A stretch of DNA of 64,000 nucleotides, from assembly GCF_003326475.1 (NCBI RefSeq), contig NZ_JPWA01000007.1, positions 102,191-166,190 on the forward strand. Reading direction: 5' to 3'. How positions within the stretch are numbered: position 1 is the first letter of the stretch; each line of letters begins with the position of its first letter. This document shows positions 17,523 through 26,602 of this stretch, piece after piece. The notes under the pieces are model-generated. The model saw only the letters and a program-made list of their open reading frames with translations, was not told the DNA's origin and did no database searches. This DNA is from Thalassospira xianhensis MCCC 1A02616 (GTDB taxonomy: Bacteria > Pseudomonadota > Alphaproteobacteria > Rhodospirillales > Thalassospiraceae). A program made the translations under genes and the position numbers.

Positions 17523-18731
17523 TTAGTTCGATGCCAGAGTGCAACCGCTTTCGGCCGGATTAATGAAAGCCTTGTCGCCCGGGACGGTCGCGAGGACATT
17601 GTAGTAGTCCCAGTCGCCAGCCATCTCGTCCGGTTTTTTGACTTCCATCAGATACATGTCATAAATCATGCGGCCATTTGCACCGACCTTGCCGTTCTTG
17701 GCAAATACGTCATTGACCGGCATTTCATGCAGTGCCTTTGCAACCGCTTCGGTTTCGTCTGTGCCAGATTCCTTGACCGCCTTGAGATACTGGAGAACCG
17801 CGGAATAGGTGCCTGCCTGAATCATATTGGGCATACGGCCCGTACGGTCAAAGAAGCGTTGACCGAATTCACGGGTTTCATCGTTACGATCCCAATAGAA
17901 CCCCTCGGTCAGCGACAGTCCCTGTGCAGCTTCTGCGCCCAGGCCATGAACCTCGGCAAGGGTGAAGAGCAGGGCAGCAAGGCGCTGGCCACTTTGAACG
18001 ATGCCGAATTCGGATGCCTGTTTGATGGCATTGGCCGTATCAAGACCTGCATTGGCCAGACCGATTACTTTCGCACCGGACGCCTGTGCCTGCAGAAGGA
18101 ATGATGAATAGTCGGTGGTTGCCAGCGGGTGCCGGACGGAACCAACGACGGAGCCACCGTTTTCTTTGACGAAGTTACCGGTCTGTTCTTCAAGCGAATA
18201 GCCAAATGCATAATCCGCAGTCAGGAAGAACCAGCTATCACCGCCATTATTTACCAAGGCACCGCCCGTACCGACAGCCAGCGCGTGGGTGTCGTAAGCC
18301 CAATGGAACCCATAGGGCGAACATTGTTCACCGGTAAGGGCCGTGGTGGCCGCACCGGTTACAATATCGATTTTTTTCTTTTCCTTGGAAATGCCCTGAA
18401 CGGCTAGGGCGACCGATGAGGTTGTCAGTTCCATGATCGTATCAACCTGATCCTGATCATACCACTGACGGGCAATGTTGGCGGCAACATCGGGTTTGTT
18501 CTGATGGTCGGCGGTAATGACTTCGATCTTCTTGTCAAGAACGGTGCCGCCAAAATCCTCGACGGCCATTTTTGCAGCTTCAAAGGACCAGGTGCCACCA
18601 AAATCGGCATAGACACCGGACTGATCGTTCAGGATACCAATTTTGACAACATCATCGGAGATTTCGGCATGCGCGGGCAATGCTGCAGCGGCAGCCATTA
18701 TCGCAACAGATGCAATTGCAATCTTCTTCAT
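17523..18731 (-). CDS. HAAT-type ABC transporter substrate-binding protein
   Basis: The 402-residue protein has a signal peptide (about 1-22, ending in PAHA) and a type I periplasmic binding fold of the LivK/amide family. IGILNDQSGVYADFGG opens the first lobe. The gene leads a five-subunit operon that ends in a GMC oxidoreductase gene, with GGGAGG before its ATG. Members of this family bind branched-chain amino acids but also amides, urea, aromatic acids and other small solutes. With an oxidoreductase in the operon, an alcohol-bearing ligand is as likely as an amino acid. Confidence 0.87.
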   Translation of the reverse strand: MKKIAIASVAIMAAAAALPAHAEISDDVVKIGILNDQSGVYADFGGTWSFEAAKMAVEDFGGTVLDKKIEVITADHQNKPDVAANIARQWYDQDQVDTIMELTTSSVALAVQGISKEKKKIDIVTGAATTALTGEQCSPYGFHWAYDTHALAVGTGGALVNNGGDSWFFLTADYAFGYSLEEQTGNFVKENGGSVVGSVRHPLATTDYSSFLLQAQASGAKVIGLANAGLDTANAIKQASEFGIVQSGQRLAALLFTLAEVHGLGAEAAQGLSLTEGFYWDRNDETREFGQRFFDRTGRMPNMIQAGTYSAVLQYLKAVKESGTDETEAVAKALHEMPVNDVFAKNGKVGANGRMIYDMYLMEVKKPDEMAGDWDYYNVLATVPGDKAFINPAESGCTLASN

Positions 18732-19027
18732 CTAGGTTCCTCCCTGATGGAACTATGTTTTTCGGTATGCCTGCTGGCAAACCAGACGACGCTTCCGGGC
18801 CGCATGTTAACCGTTGTTACAGACCGGATGATTGAGGTGTGCCTTGATTGCACATTTTTGTTATATTAATCGGCCTTGCAATTTGTCCGATTAAGTATCT
18901 GAAAAAGAACGATTCATTTCTGATTCTATTCTTGTATTCAGGACCATAGCTTACGCTAACATTGACGAAAACCCGGTCAAATATATAATTTTGGACAATG
19001 CTTGTACAAAAATGAACAGGAAGGTGG
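18732..19027. promoter_or_regulatory. divergent promoter region between the ABC operon and a LysR gene
   Basis: This 296-bp gap holds no gene. It is AT-rich from about 18850 to 19010, as expected for the two divergent promoters. The LysR product encoded at 19028 would be expected to bind here, but I could not single out a convincing T-N11-A dyad by eye. Confidence 0.45.
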
Positions 19028-19942
19028 ATGCGCCAGTTCCCTTGGGATGATTTACAGTATTTCCTTGCCGTCGCCCAGGAAGGCAAGCTTTCCTCGGCGG
19101 CACGGCGATTGCGAACCAGCCATGTGACGGTTGCCCGACGGATTGAGAGGCTTGAACAGGGGATCGGGGCAAAATTGTTTCAGCGCAGTCCGACAGGTTA
19201 TACATTGACGCCGATGGGGCAAAGGCTGATGGAGCCAGCCCAGGCAATGGCGCTTGAAGCGGACAAAATGCTTAGTGTGGTCGGGGATGGTGCTTTACCG
19301 CTAAGCGGGGTGATCCGGCTAAGTGTTCCTGAAGGTTATGGCAACTTTTTCATAGCTGAAAAGCTGCCTCATTTTGCCAGTCAGTACCCGAACCTGACCA
19401 TCGAGATGGTCAATATCCAGCAGATTGTTTCGTTATCGCGGCGCGAGGCGGATGTCTCGGTTTCGCTCAGTACGCCAAAGGCCGGTTCTTATCACTTCGA
19501 GAAGATTTCCAGTTACATCCTTTATGTCTATGCATCGCGCGATTATCTTGCCCGTAATCGGGCTATCAAACAGCGCGAGGACCTCGCGGGGCACCCCTTT
19601 ATCGGTTATATCGAAGACATGATTTTTACCCCGGAACTCAACTATCTGGGGGAAATTATTCCGGGGCTAAGACCGTCTTATCAGACATCCAGTGTTTTTG
19701 CGCAGCTTAAAGCCTGCCGTGCAGGTTACGGGCTGTGTGTACTGCCTTATTATATGGGGGCAATGTTTGAGGATTTGGTCGCCGTGATGCCCCGGATTAT
19801 TCCAATTCATCGCGATTACTGGCTTGTTTGTCATAATGACATGATAGATGCCGCACGTATCCGGCCGCTGATTGAATTCATTCGCCGGGAAACTACCGCG
19901 GCACGAGAATGGTTTAACGGGTTTCCCAAGCAATTTGTCTGA
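19028..19942 (+). CDS. LysR-family transcriptional regulator
   Basis: The 304-residue protein has the LysR winged-helix domain at residues 1-65 (DLQYFLAVAQEGKLSSAARR, then the recognition helix SHVTVARRIERLE) and a type II periplasmic-binding-like effector domain. The HTH type with SHVTVARRI resembles the subgroup near GcvA and CbbR relatives that carry RRI. It is transcribed away from the HAAT-type ABC/GMC operon 296 bp away and is therefore the probable regulator of that operon, with the transported solute or its oxidation product as likely effector. Confidence 0.9.
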   Translation: MRQFPWDDLQYFLAVAQEGKLSSAARRLRTSHVTVARRIERLEQGIGAKLFQRSPTGYTLTPMGQRLMEPAQAMALEADKMLSVVGDGALPLSGVIRLSVPEGYGNFFIAEKLPHFASQYPNLTIEMVNIQQIVSLSRREADVSVSLSTPKAGSYHFEKISSYILYVYASRDYLARNRAIKQREDLAGHPFIGYIEDMIFTPELNYLGEIIPGLRPSYQTSSVFAQLKACRAGYGLCVLPYYMGAMFEDLVAVMPRIIPIHRDYWLVCHNDMIDAARIRPLIEFIRRETTAAREWFNGFPKQFV

Positions 19943-20072
19943 GCATTGAATGACAGGAAATCCATTTGACCATGATTGTGACAAGGCTTGCATCTTGTTG
20001 TCATTAGCGTCATTTTGATCGATAACGAAAATTAACAATCAAAGACGAAAATTCAGGGCGGAAGGAAGCAAC

Positions 20073-20837
20073 ATGGGCAAGCTTGATCGGCGGCGTCGCG
20101 AAATACTTGAACTGGTCGCGGCGAACAGTTTCATGACGATTGATACATTGGCCGATCATTTTGCCGTTACCCCTCAGACCATTCGACGTGATATCAACGA
20201 AATGGCGGAAGAAGGCCTTGTAGCGCGTTATCATGGCGGGGCGGCCAGCCTTTCGACCACAGAAAACACCGCCTATACGGACCGTCAGGTTCTTAACCTT
20301 GGCAGCAAGCGCGAAATTGCCAAGCTGGTGGCACAGCATATCCCCGAAGGGGCGTCGATCTTCATCAATATCGGGACGACGAATGAAGAAGTTGCGCGCG
20401 CATTATCGTCCCACAAGAGCCTGAAAATCATCACCAACAACCTGCATGTTGCGCAGATTTGTGCCGCCAATCCGGGGTTTGAGGTGATCATCGCAGGTGG
20501 TGTTGTTCGCCAGCGCGATTTTGGTGTGATCGGCGAGGCGACCATTGATTTTATCAACCAGTTCAAGGTGGATTACGCGATTGTCGGGATTTCGGGCGTT
20601 GACGAAGACGGCAGCCTGATGGATTTCGATTATCGCGAAGTCCGGGTGGCGCGTGCGATCATTTCCAATGCGCGCCAGACATTCCTGTGTACCGATGCAT
20701 CGAAATTCGGGCGGCGTGCGATGGTTCGGCTGGGGCATCTGTCGGAAATTGATGCTCTGTTTACCGACCGTCATCCCGGCCCGGTTTGGGCAGATGTCAT
20801 CCGTGAAGCAGATGTGTCGGTTTATACCGCCAACTGA
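20073..20837 (+). CDS. glpR: DeoR-family repressor, glycerol-3-phosphate regulon type
   Basis: The 254-residue DeoR/GlpR protein has an N-terminal HTH (IDTLADHFAVTPQTIRRDINEMAEEG) that matches GlpR closely. The C-terminal sugar-phosphate-binding domain includes IGTTNEEVARAL, IAGGVVRQRDFGVIGEAT and DASKFGRRAMV, all near-identical in E. coli GlpR as I remember it. AAGGAAG precedes the ATG. It would repress glycerol-3-phosphate use and be released by that metabolite. No glpD, glpK or ugp genes are visible here, so it either regulates distant targets or has been separated from them. Confidence 0.85.
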   Translation: MGKLDRRRREILELVAANSFMTIDTLADHFAVTPQTIRRDINEMAEEGLVARYHGGAASLSTTENTAYTDRQVLNLGSKREIAKLVAQHIPEGASIFINIGTTNEEVARALSSHKSLKIITNNLHVAQICAANPGFEVIIAGGVVRQRDFGVIGEATIDFINQFKVDYAIVGISGVDEDGSLMDFDYREVRVARAIISNARQTFLCTDASKFGRRAMVRLGHLSEIDALFTDRHPGPVWADVIREADVSVYTAN

Positions 20838-20854
20838 TTGGCAAGAATGGGTGA

Positions 20855-21679
20855 TCAGGCGACCATGTGGTCGCCACGCTTGCCCATCCGCATGGTAATC
20901 GGACCCTGTGACGACCCATTGAGCATCTGGGTCAGGTGCTCATTATGGGCCGCGTCAATCTTAGTGGTTGGACCAGACCAGTAAACTTTGCCGCCATGCA
21001 TCATCACGAGGTTTGCGTACCGCGTGCGCGCGATTTGCATGTCATTGGTGATGGTTATGACAGTAGTGCCGCGCTGGGTTGCGATCTTGCTGATCATGAG
21101 TTCGATATGGTTTGACAGAACCGGATCAAGGCCTGCGGTAGGGTTATCAAGCAGCAGGATTTCCGGGTCGGTTGAAATGGCGCGTGCAATGCCAACACGT
21201 TTCTGCATGCCGCCAGACAGATCACCAGGCGACAGAAAGGCACTGTCTTCGGACAGGCCGACATGGCCGAGCAATTCGATGGCATGGTCTTTCGCGGCCT
21301 TGCGTGTCAGTGTCCCACGCTCGATCTGACGGAAACAGATATTTTCCCAAACCTTCATGCTGTCAAACAGGGCGTTCTGCTGAAACAGCATACCGATCCG
21401 TTCTGCCCATTGTTTGCGGGCCGGGGAGCTGGTCTGGCTGACATCATCGCCACCCAGCATGATTTTGCCGCCATCCGCGCCGTGAAGGCCGACGATGCAT
21501 TTCATCAACACGCTTTTGCCCGCAGCCGACGGTCCGATGACCGCCATGGTTTCCCCCTTGCCAAGCGACAGGCTGACATCATCAAGTGCGGTGTTGGGGC
21601 CGAACTTTTTGGTCAGGGACTGGACCGTGATGAAGCCCAATGTCGTGTCAGTGGATGCAGGTGCGGAAGGCGTGGTCAT
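20855..21679 (-). CDS. orphan MlaF-like ABC ATPase with substituted catalytic residues
   Basis: The 274-residue protein matches the MlaF/Ttg2A class: Walker A GPSAAGKS (49-56), LFQQNALFDSMKVWENI, signature LSGGM (154-158) and Walker B ILLLD (174-178). Two key positions differ. The residue after Walker B Asp is Asn179 (LLLDNPTAGLDP) where Glu is expected, and the H-loop has Asn212 (TITNDM) where His is expected. Both codons are clear in the DNA. MlaF works with MlaE and MlaD in outer-membrane lipid transport, but none is adjacent. It may be a slow or non-hydrolysing ATPase; this is inference. Confidence 0.8.
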   Translation of the reverse strand: MTTPSAPASTDTTLGFITVQSLTKKFGPNTALDDVSLSLGKGETMAVIGPSAAGKSVLMKCIVGLHGADGGKIMLGGDDVSQTSSPARKQWAERIGMLFQQNALFDSMKVWENICFRQIERGTLTRKAAKDHAIELLGHVGLSEDSAFLSPGDLSGGMQKRVGIARAISTDPEILLLDNPTAGLDPVLSNHIELMISKIATQRGTTVITITNDMQIARTRYANLVMMHGGKVYWSGPTTKIDAAHNEHLTQMLNGSSQGPITMRMGKRGDHMVA

Positions 21680-21751
21680 GAAGATGTTTATCCATTGCTG
21701 TTTGCCCGCCGATCTTCGGCATTTGACGGGCAGGGGGCAAGTCCGAAATTT

Positions 21752-21787
21752 ACAAAAAAGAAAACGGCCCCGTTTGGGGCCGTTTCC
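21752..21787 (-). terminator. intrinsic terminator of the aap operon
   Basis: Ten-bp arms (AAACGGCCCC against GGGGCCGTTT, 21762-21785) lie 37 bp after the aapP stop. Read on the minus strand the stem is followed by a T-rich tract from the A-run at 21752-21764. It separates aapP from the orphan ATPase gene downstream. Confidence 0.88.
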
Positions 21788-21823
21788 GGTACGTCATAAG
21801 CGGAAATCCGCAATGCGTTTTGA

Positions 21824-22612
21824 TTAATGCGACAGGATCTGGCTGAGGAACAGCTTGGTCCGTTCGCTTTTGGGGTTCGCAAAGAATTCCTGCGGACCTG
21901 CCATTTCAACGATTTCACCAGCATCCATGAACACGACGCGGTCGGCGACCTCTTTGGCGAAGCCCATTTCGTGGGTGACGCAAAGCATGGTCATACCTTC
22001 CTTGGCGAGTTCGACCATAACGTCGAGCACTTCCTTGACCATTTCTGGGTCGAGCGCCGAGGTCGGTTCATCGAACAGCATGATTTTCGGTTGCATGCAG
22101 AGCGAGCGGGCAATTGCCACACGCTGCTGCTGACCACCGGAAAGCTGGCCCGGGAATTTGTGGGCCTGTTCGGCAATCCGAACGCGCTGCAGATAATGCA
22201 TCGCCAGATCGATGGCTTCTTTCTTGGGCATCTTGCGAACCCAGATCGGTGCCAGCGTCAGGTTTTCCAGCACGGTCATGTGCGGGAAAAGGTTGAAGTG
22301 CTGGAACACCATGCAGACTTCGCGGCGAACGGCTTCAATGTTTTTAACATCGTCGCCAAGCAGAATGCCATCGACGGTGATTTCACCGCTCTGATAGGTC
22401 TCAAGACGGTTGAGCGTACGGATCAGGGTCGATTTGCCCGAACCGGACGGACCGCAGATAACGATACGCTCGCCCTTGCGGACATGCAGATCAATATCCT
22501 TGAGAACATGGAAGTTGCCATACCATTTGTTGGCTTTGCTGACGGTAATCACTTCCTCGTTAGACGGAGGAGGGACAACGCCATTGGTGGTTTGTGCTTC
22601 TGTAGCTGTCAT
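21824..22612 (-). CDS. aapP: general L-amino acid ABC transporter ATP-binding protein
   Basis: The 262-residue polar-amino-acid ATPase has Walker [10 protein letters not shown], the [16 protein letters not shown] block, signature LSGGQQQR, Walker [15 protein letters not shown] and H-loop CVTHEMGFA. It powers uptake by the AapJQMP system, which takes up a broad range of L-amino acids and can also efflux them in rhizobia. It is the last of four codirectional genes and lies 18 bp after aapM. Confidence 0.93.
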   Translation of the reverse strand: MTATEAQTTNGVVPPPSNEEVITVSKANKWYGNFHVLKDIDLHVRKGERIVICGPSGSGKSTLIRTLNRLETYQSGEITVDGILLGDDVKNIEAVRREVCMVFQHFNLFPHMTVLENLTLAPIWVRKMPKKEAIDLAMHYLQRVRIAEQAHKFPGQLSGGQQQRVAIARSLCMQPKIMLFDEPTSALDPEMVKEVLDVMVELAKEGMTMLCVTHEMGFAKEVADRVVFMDAGEIVEMAGPQEFFANPKSERTKLFLSQILSH

Positions 22613-22630
22613 TGTTTTTTTCCTCTCTCC

Positions 22631-23734
22631 TTACCGTTGCTCGCCCTTGCGGAGCTCTTTTTCAAGATAGGCTGAATATTTGGCCATAGAGAAACAGATC
22701 AGGAAGAAAATTGCCGAGGCGAAGGCATAACCCTCGACGTAGTATTTGGTCCATGCCGGGTCGCTGCGCAGTGCCAGCTTGACTGTACCAAGGAAGTCGA
22801 ACAGACCGATGATGACCACCAGCGTTGTATCCTTGAGCATCGAAATGAAGCTGTTGACGGTTGGCGGGATCACCAGACGCAAAGCCTGCGGCAGGATGAT
22901 CAGGCGCATGGACTGCCAATAGGACAGGCCAAGGCTGTCACCCGCTTCGAACTGGCCACGTGGAACAGCCTGCAGACCGCCACGGAACACTTCGGCAAGA
23001 TAGGCCGCAGTGAACAGGATGATACCGATCTGCGCACGCAGCAGCTTGTCGATGGTCACACCGTCAGGAAGGAACAGAGGAAACATCACCGATGCCATAA
23101 ACAGAACCGTAATCAGCGGCACGCCACGGATCACTTCGATATAGACAACCGAGATTGTCTTGATCGCTGGCATTGTTGACTGACGGCCCAACGCCAGAAG
23201 CAAACCCAGCGGGAAGGCAAAAATGATGCCGATCGCTGACAGGATCAGGGTCAGCGGAAGACCACCCCAATAGCTGTTCTGGACATAGGTCAGACCAAGC
23301 ATGCCACCCCACATCAGGATGGCAATGATCGGAACCCCGATCACCCACATCGGGATGATTGCCTTGCGGAAGGACGGATATTTAACCCCGCCAAGGCTAA
23401 AGCAGATGATGCCCATCAGGACGATCATTGCAAGAAGGGGACGCCATTGCTCTTCGAACGGGTAGGTTCCGAACAGAATGAGACGCAAGTTGGCGTTTAC
23501 GAAGCCCCAACACGCGCCGGTGACTTCTGCACAGCCTTCAATCGTCGGTTCCAGCGTGGCATTGACGATTGCCCAGTTCACGAGTGGCGGAATAAGCCAA
23601 ACCAGAAAGGCAATCGAACCCAGTGTCAGGAGGGTGTTGAACCAGCCGTCAAACAGGTTCTTTTTTGACCATGCAACGGCACGGGCAGAAAATGTACCTG
23701 TAGGAAGCGGAGGTAATTTTGCGTTATCTGCCAT
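22631..23734 (-). CDS. aapM: general L-amino acid ABC transporter permease M
   Basis: The 367-residue inner-membrane permease belongs to the HisMQ class but has the long N-terminal region typical of AapM. The EAA-loop region reads GLQAVPRGQFEAGDSLGLSY. It starts one base after the aapQ stop, so the two permeases are translationally coupled. It forms a heterodimer with AapQ. Confidence 0.93.
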   Translation of the reverse strand: MADNAKLPPLPTGTFSARAVAWSKKNLFDGWFNTLLTLGSIAFLVWLIPPLVNWAIVNATLEPTIEGCAEVTGACWGFVNANLRLILFGTYPFEEQWRPLLAMIVLMGIICFSLGGVKYPSFRKAIIPMWVIGVPIIAILMWGGMLGLTYVQNSYWGGLPLTLILSAIGIIFAFPLGLLLALGRQSTMPAIKTISVVYIEVIRGVPLITVLFMASVMFPLFLPDGVTIDKLLRAQIGIILFTAAYLAEVFRGGLQAVPRGQFEAGDSLGLSYWQSMRLIILPQALRLVIPPTVNSFISMLKDTTLVVIIGLFDFLGTVKLALRSDPAWTKYYVEGYAFASAIFFLICFSMAKYSAYLEKELRKGEQR

Positions 23735-23735
23735 C

Positions 23736-24932
23736 TTACCTCTCCACCAGTGCCATTTTCTTGTTGAACCAGTTCATAAAGAGCGAGGTCAACAAGGACA
23801 GCCCCAGATAGATCGACATAAAGATCGAGATTGCCTCGATCGCCTGACCGGTCTGGTTCATGGTCGTGTTTGATACCGACACCAGATCCGGGTAACCGAC
23901 AGCGACGGCAAGCGAGCTGTTTTTGGTCAGGTTCAGATACTGGTTGGTCAGAGGCGGAATAGCGACGCGCATGGATTGCGGCAGGATTACCTTGCGAAGG
24001 GCAACCGAACGTTTGATGCCAAGGCTGTCGGCGGCTTCCCACTGTCCATTTGGGACTGCCTGAATACCGGAACGTACAACTTCGGCAACATAGGTTGACG
24101 TGTAAACCGTCAGGCCGATCAGAACCGCGAGGAATTCCGGCGAGATATTATAACCGCCACGAATGTTGAAGCCTTTGAGTTCAGGCATATCCATATCTGT
24201 CGGTGCACCACCGATCAGATAGGCGAGAAAGACCAAGCCGACAAAAATACCCGTTCCGACAAGGAACATCGGGAATGGTTGGCCGGTTTCATCCTGGCGC
24301 TTTTTTGCCCATTTTTTGATGAAGAAGATCGCAACGATAGCGATGATCGCAGCAATCCCCATCAGGGTATAGGCATTGTCGGCAACCGGAACCGGCATAT
24401 ACATGCCGCGCGATGTCAAAAGGACACCTGGCAGGGGTTCGAAAGCGTCGCGCGGATGCGGGAACGCGTTCGGAATGACCGCATACCAGAAGAAAAGCTG
24501 CAACAGAACCGGGATGTTACGGAAAGTTTCCACGTAAACAGTTGCCAGTTTCCGAACGATCCAGTTCGACGACAGGCGTGCAATCCCGAAAATAGTACCG
24601 ATAATGGTACACAGAATAATTCCGAGCAAAGACACCTTTACGGTGTTCAGAAGGCCAACCAACAGTGCCGTCGCATAACTGCTTTGTGCACTGTACTGGA
24701 CCATGCTTTCACTGATTTCGAACGAAGCTTCGAGATCAAGGAAGCCATAACCGGTTGAGATGTTTTGTCGTTCCAGGTTTACCAGCGTATTGGAAACCAG
24801 ATACCAGCCCGCCAATATGACAAGTCCGATCGCAATGATTTGGTATAGTATTGCGCGAACGTTCTCGTCATTCAGGTAATCGACGACGGTCTTGGAACGA
24901 ACACCCCCCGGGGCATTTTGAGTCTTACTCAT
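23736..24932 (-). CDS. aapQ: general L-amino acid ABC transporter permease Q
   Basis: The 398-residue permease has an AapQ-type long N-terminus, the conserved ETFRNIPVLLQLFFWY segment and the EAA loop GIQAVPNGQWEAADSLG. A long periplasmic/loop insertion of AapQ type separates the membrane segments. It is preceded by a stem-loop that separates it from aapJ. Confidence 0.93.
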   Translation of the reverse strand: MSKTQNAPGGVRSKTVVDYLNDENVRAILYQIIAIGLVILAGWYLVSNTLVNLERQNISTGYGFLDLEASFEISESMVQYSAQSSYATALLVGLLNTVKVSLLGIILCTIIGTIFGIARLSSNWIVRKLATVYVETFRNIPVLLQLFFWYAVIPNAFPHPRDAFEPLPGVLLTSRGMYMPVPVADNAYTLMGIAAIIAIVAIFFIKKWAKKRQDETGQPFPMFLVGTGIFVGLVFLAYLIGGAPTDMDMPELKGFNIRGGYNISPEFLAVLIGLTVYTSTYVAEVVRSGIQAVPNGQWEAADSLGIKRSVALRKVILPQSMRVAIPPLTNQYLNLTKNSSLAVAVGYPDLVSVSNTTMNQTGQAIEAISIFMSIYLGLSLLTSLFMNWFNKKMALVER

Positions 24933-24980
24933 CTGACCCTCAGGTGTAGATTGTATCCAATATATATGTGCTTTAACGAA

Positions 24981-25018
24981 AAGCTCCGCCCATGCGTTCA
25001 GGCAGTGGGGCGGAGCTT
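24981..25018 (-). terminator. stem-loop between aapJ and aapQ (attenuating or RNA-stabilising)
   Basis: Perfect 11-bp arms (AAGCTCCGCCC and its complement) enclose a 16-nt loop. The stem begins 31 bp after the aapJ stop and is followed on the minus strand by TTTTCGTT. Such stems after binding-protein genes commonly leave more binding-protein mRNA than permease mRNA, through partial termination or 3'-end protection. Confidence 0.8.
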
Positions 25019-25048
25019 CGTTAGGCGCTTTTCAGCCGACGCTAAATA

Positions 25049-26068
25049 TTAGCGAACCGGCCAAGCATATTGCAGACCACCATCGGTCCAGAGAGCGTTC
25101 AGGCCGCGCTCGACACCCAGTTTCGCGGTAACGTTTTTCTCGTAGCTTTCGCCATAGTTACCGACCTGCTTGATGATGCGGTATGCCCACTCTTCGTCAA
25201 GACCAAGAGCTTCGCCCATGCCCGGGGAAACGCCCAGAAGACGCTGGATGCCCGGATTGGTGCTGCTCTTCATTTCGTCAACATTCGCGCTGGTGACGCC
25301 GTATTCTTCGGCTTCAATCATAGCTGCAAGAGCCCAGCGACCAATGTCTGCCCACTGTTCGTCACCCTGTGCGACAGCCGGACCAAGCGGTTCTTTGGAA
25401 ATGATTTCCGGAAGAATCACATAGTCGTCCGGGTTCGGTGCCATGGTGGTACGGATCGAGGCAAGGCCCGATGCGTCAGTGGTGTAAACGTCGCAACGAC
25501 CAGAGAAGAAGGCAGCAGTTGCTTCGTTGATGTTTTCGATAACGACCGGCTCGAAGCTCATGCCTTTGGCGCGGAAGTAATCGGCCAGGTTGAGTTCGGT
25601 GGTGGTGCCCGGTTCGACGCAAACGGTTGCGCCGTCAAGTTCCGTTGCGCTGGATACGCCCAGAGCTTTCGGAATCAGGAAGCCCTGACCATCATAGTAG
25701 TTGATACCAAGGAAGGTCAGACCAAGCTTGACGTCGCGCGTCAGGGTCGCCGTGGTGTTACGCGAAAGGATGTCGATTTCGCCGGACTGCAGCGCGGTGA
25801 AACGCTGTGCAGCGGTCAACGGGGTGTACTGAACCTTGTTGGCGTCGCCCAGAAGTGCAGCAGCAATGCCACGGCAAACGTCAACGTCGATACCTTCCCA
25901 TTTACCTTCGGCATTGGCAGCGGAGAAACCCGGAAGACCGGTGTTTACGCCACACTGAACGAAACCTTTAGCCTTGATGCCGTCAAGTACAGCGCCCGCC
26001 TGGGCATTGTTCGCGGCGATGGCGGCAACAGACATTGCGCCAGCGGCCAGGATCGTTTTGATTTTCAT
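25049..26068 (-). CDS. aapJ: general L-amino acid ABC transporter binding protein
   Basis: The 339-residue periplasmic protein has a signal peptide (about 1-24, ending in NAQA), followed by a type II binding fold with VLDGIKAKGFVQCGVNTGLPGF and GEIDILSRNTTATLTRD, both hallmarks of AapJ. It captures diverse L-amino acids for AapQMP. GGGAG stands before the ATG. It leads the operon and is set off from the permease genes by a stem-loop. Confidence 0.94.
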   Translation of the reverse strand: MKIKTILAAGAMSVAAIAANNAQAGAVLDGIKAKGFVQCGVNTGLPGFSAANAEGKWEGIDVDVCRGIAAALLGDANKVQYTPLTAAQRFTALQSGEIDILSRNTTATLTRDVKLGLTFLGINYYDGQGFLIPKALGVSSATELDGATVCVEPGTTTELNLADYFRAKGMSFEPVVIENINEATAAFFSGRCDVYTTDASGLASIRTTMAPNPDDYVILPEIISKEPLGPAVAQGDEQWADIGRWALAAMIEAEEYGVTSANVDEMKSSTNPGIQRLLGVSPGMGEALGLDEEWAYRIIKQVGNYGESYEKNVTAKLGVERGLNALWTDGGLQYAWPVR

Positions 26069-26548
26069 TAGATGAGCTCCCTCATTAGCAAAGCATTCTT
26101 TATGGCTTTGGTAACTTTTATGCCACCCTGGATATGCCAGAGCAGCATATCCTACTGTCCTGTTTTTTTATCGGACCTCCAAATTAAGAAATTTTCGGCT
26201 GCTATGTGTCAAGTCTGAAAAATTTCACGCTGGGGGCTTGTTCATCAGATTCGCATGATTTCCATGCTTTGGTACCGCGCTGGTAAACATTGTTTGAGCG
26301 ACTACACCCTTCGGCTACTCCCAAAAGTCGCCATATTTCAAAAGGTTAAAAACCTGTTCGAATGGTCAGGTTCCAAAAACAAACAAATCTCAAAATTTTT
26401 TTGTTGCCAGCAATTAAATGAGCAATTTTTGAACAAAATTAACTGTTGCTCAAAAAATAAACTCTGTTGCGACGCGGAATCGACTTCTGATGTCGGCCTA
26501 GCCCTGATCATGACACGTTGCAGTTCTGATTAATCTTTTGCAAAAATG
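26069..26548. other. 480-bp AT-rich region upstream of aapJ, no gene
   Basis: The stretch between aapJ and the terminator of the next gene is AT-rich from about 26180 to 26480. A 92-codon plus-strand frame at 26255-26533 has no family features, no convincing ribosome site and Cys/Lys-rich low-complexity composition, so I leave it out. The aapJ promoter must lie at the left of this region. Confidence 0.5.
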
Positions 26549-26578
26549 AAAACCCCGTCGTGTGCCCGACGGGGTTTT
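26549..26578. terminator. bidirectional terminator after the acetoacetyl-CoA synthetase gene
   Basis: A 12-bp perfect stem (AAAACCCCGTCG and its complement) with a 6-nt loop ends in TTTT on both strands. It lies 24 bp after the stop of the minus-strand gene at 26603 and insulates it from aapJ. Confidence 0.9.
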
Positions 26579-26602
26579 GCTGTGACATTCCGGAGGTTTC
26601 TG

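Noticed and set aside
21000..22650. Possibility that the orphan MlaF-like ATPase belongs to the aap operon
   Set aside because: A strong terminator lies between them, and AapP already supplies the ATPase. They are separate units.
21827..22675. 282-codon plus-strand open frame opposite aapP
   Set aside because: Antisense to a complete ABC ATPase with all motifs. Its composition is not protein-like.
25070..26071. 333-codon plus-strand open frame opposite aapJ
   Set aside because: Its residues do not match any family, and aapJ on the other strand has signal peptide, operon context and hallmark motifs.
26255..26533. 92-codon plus-strand frame in the aapJ upstream region
   Set aside because: No ribosome site, AT-biased Cys/Lys/Asn-rich composition and no similarity that I recognise.
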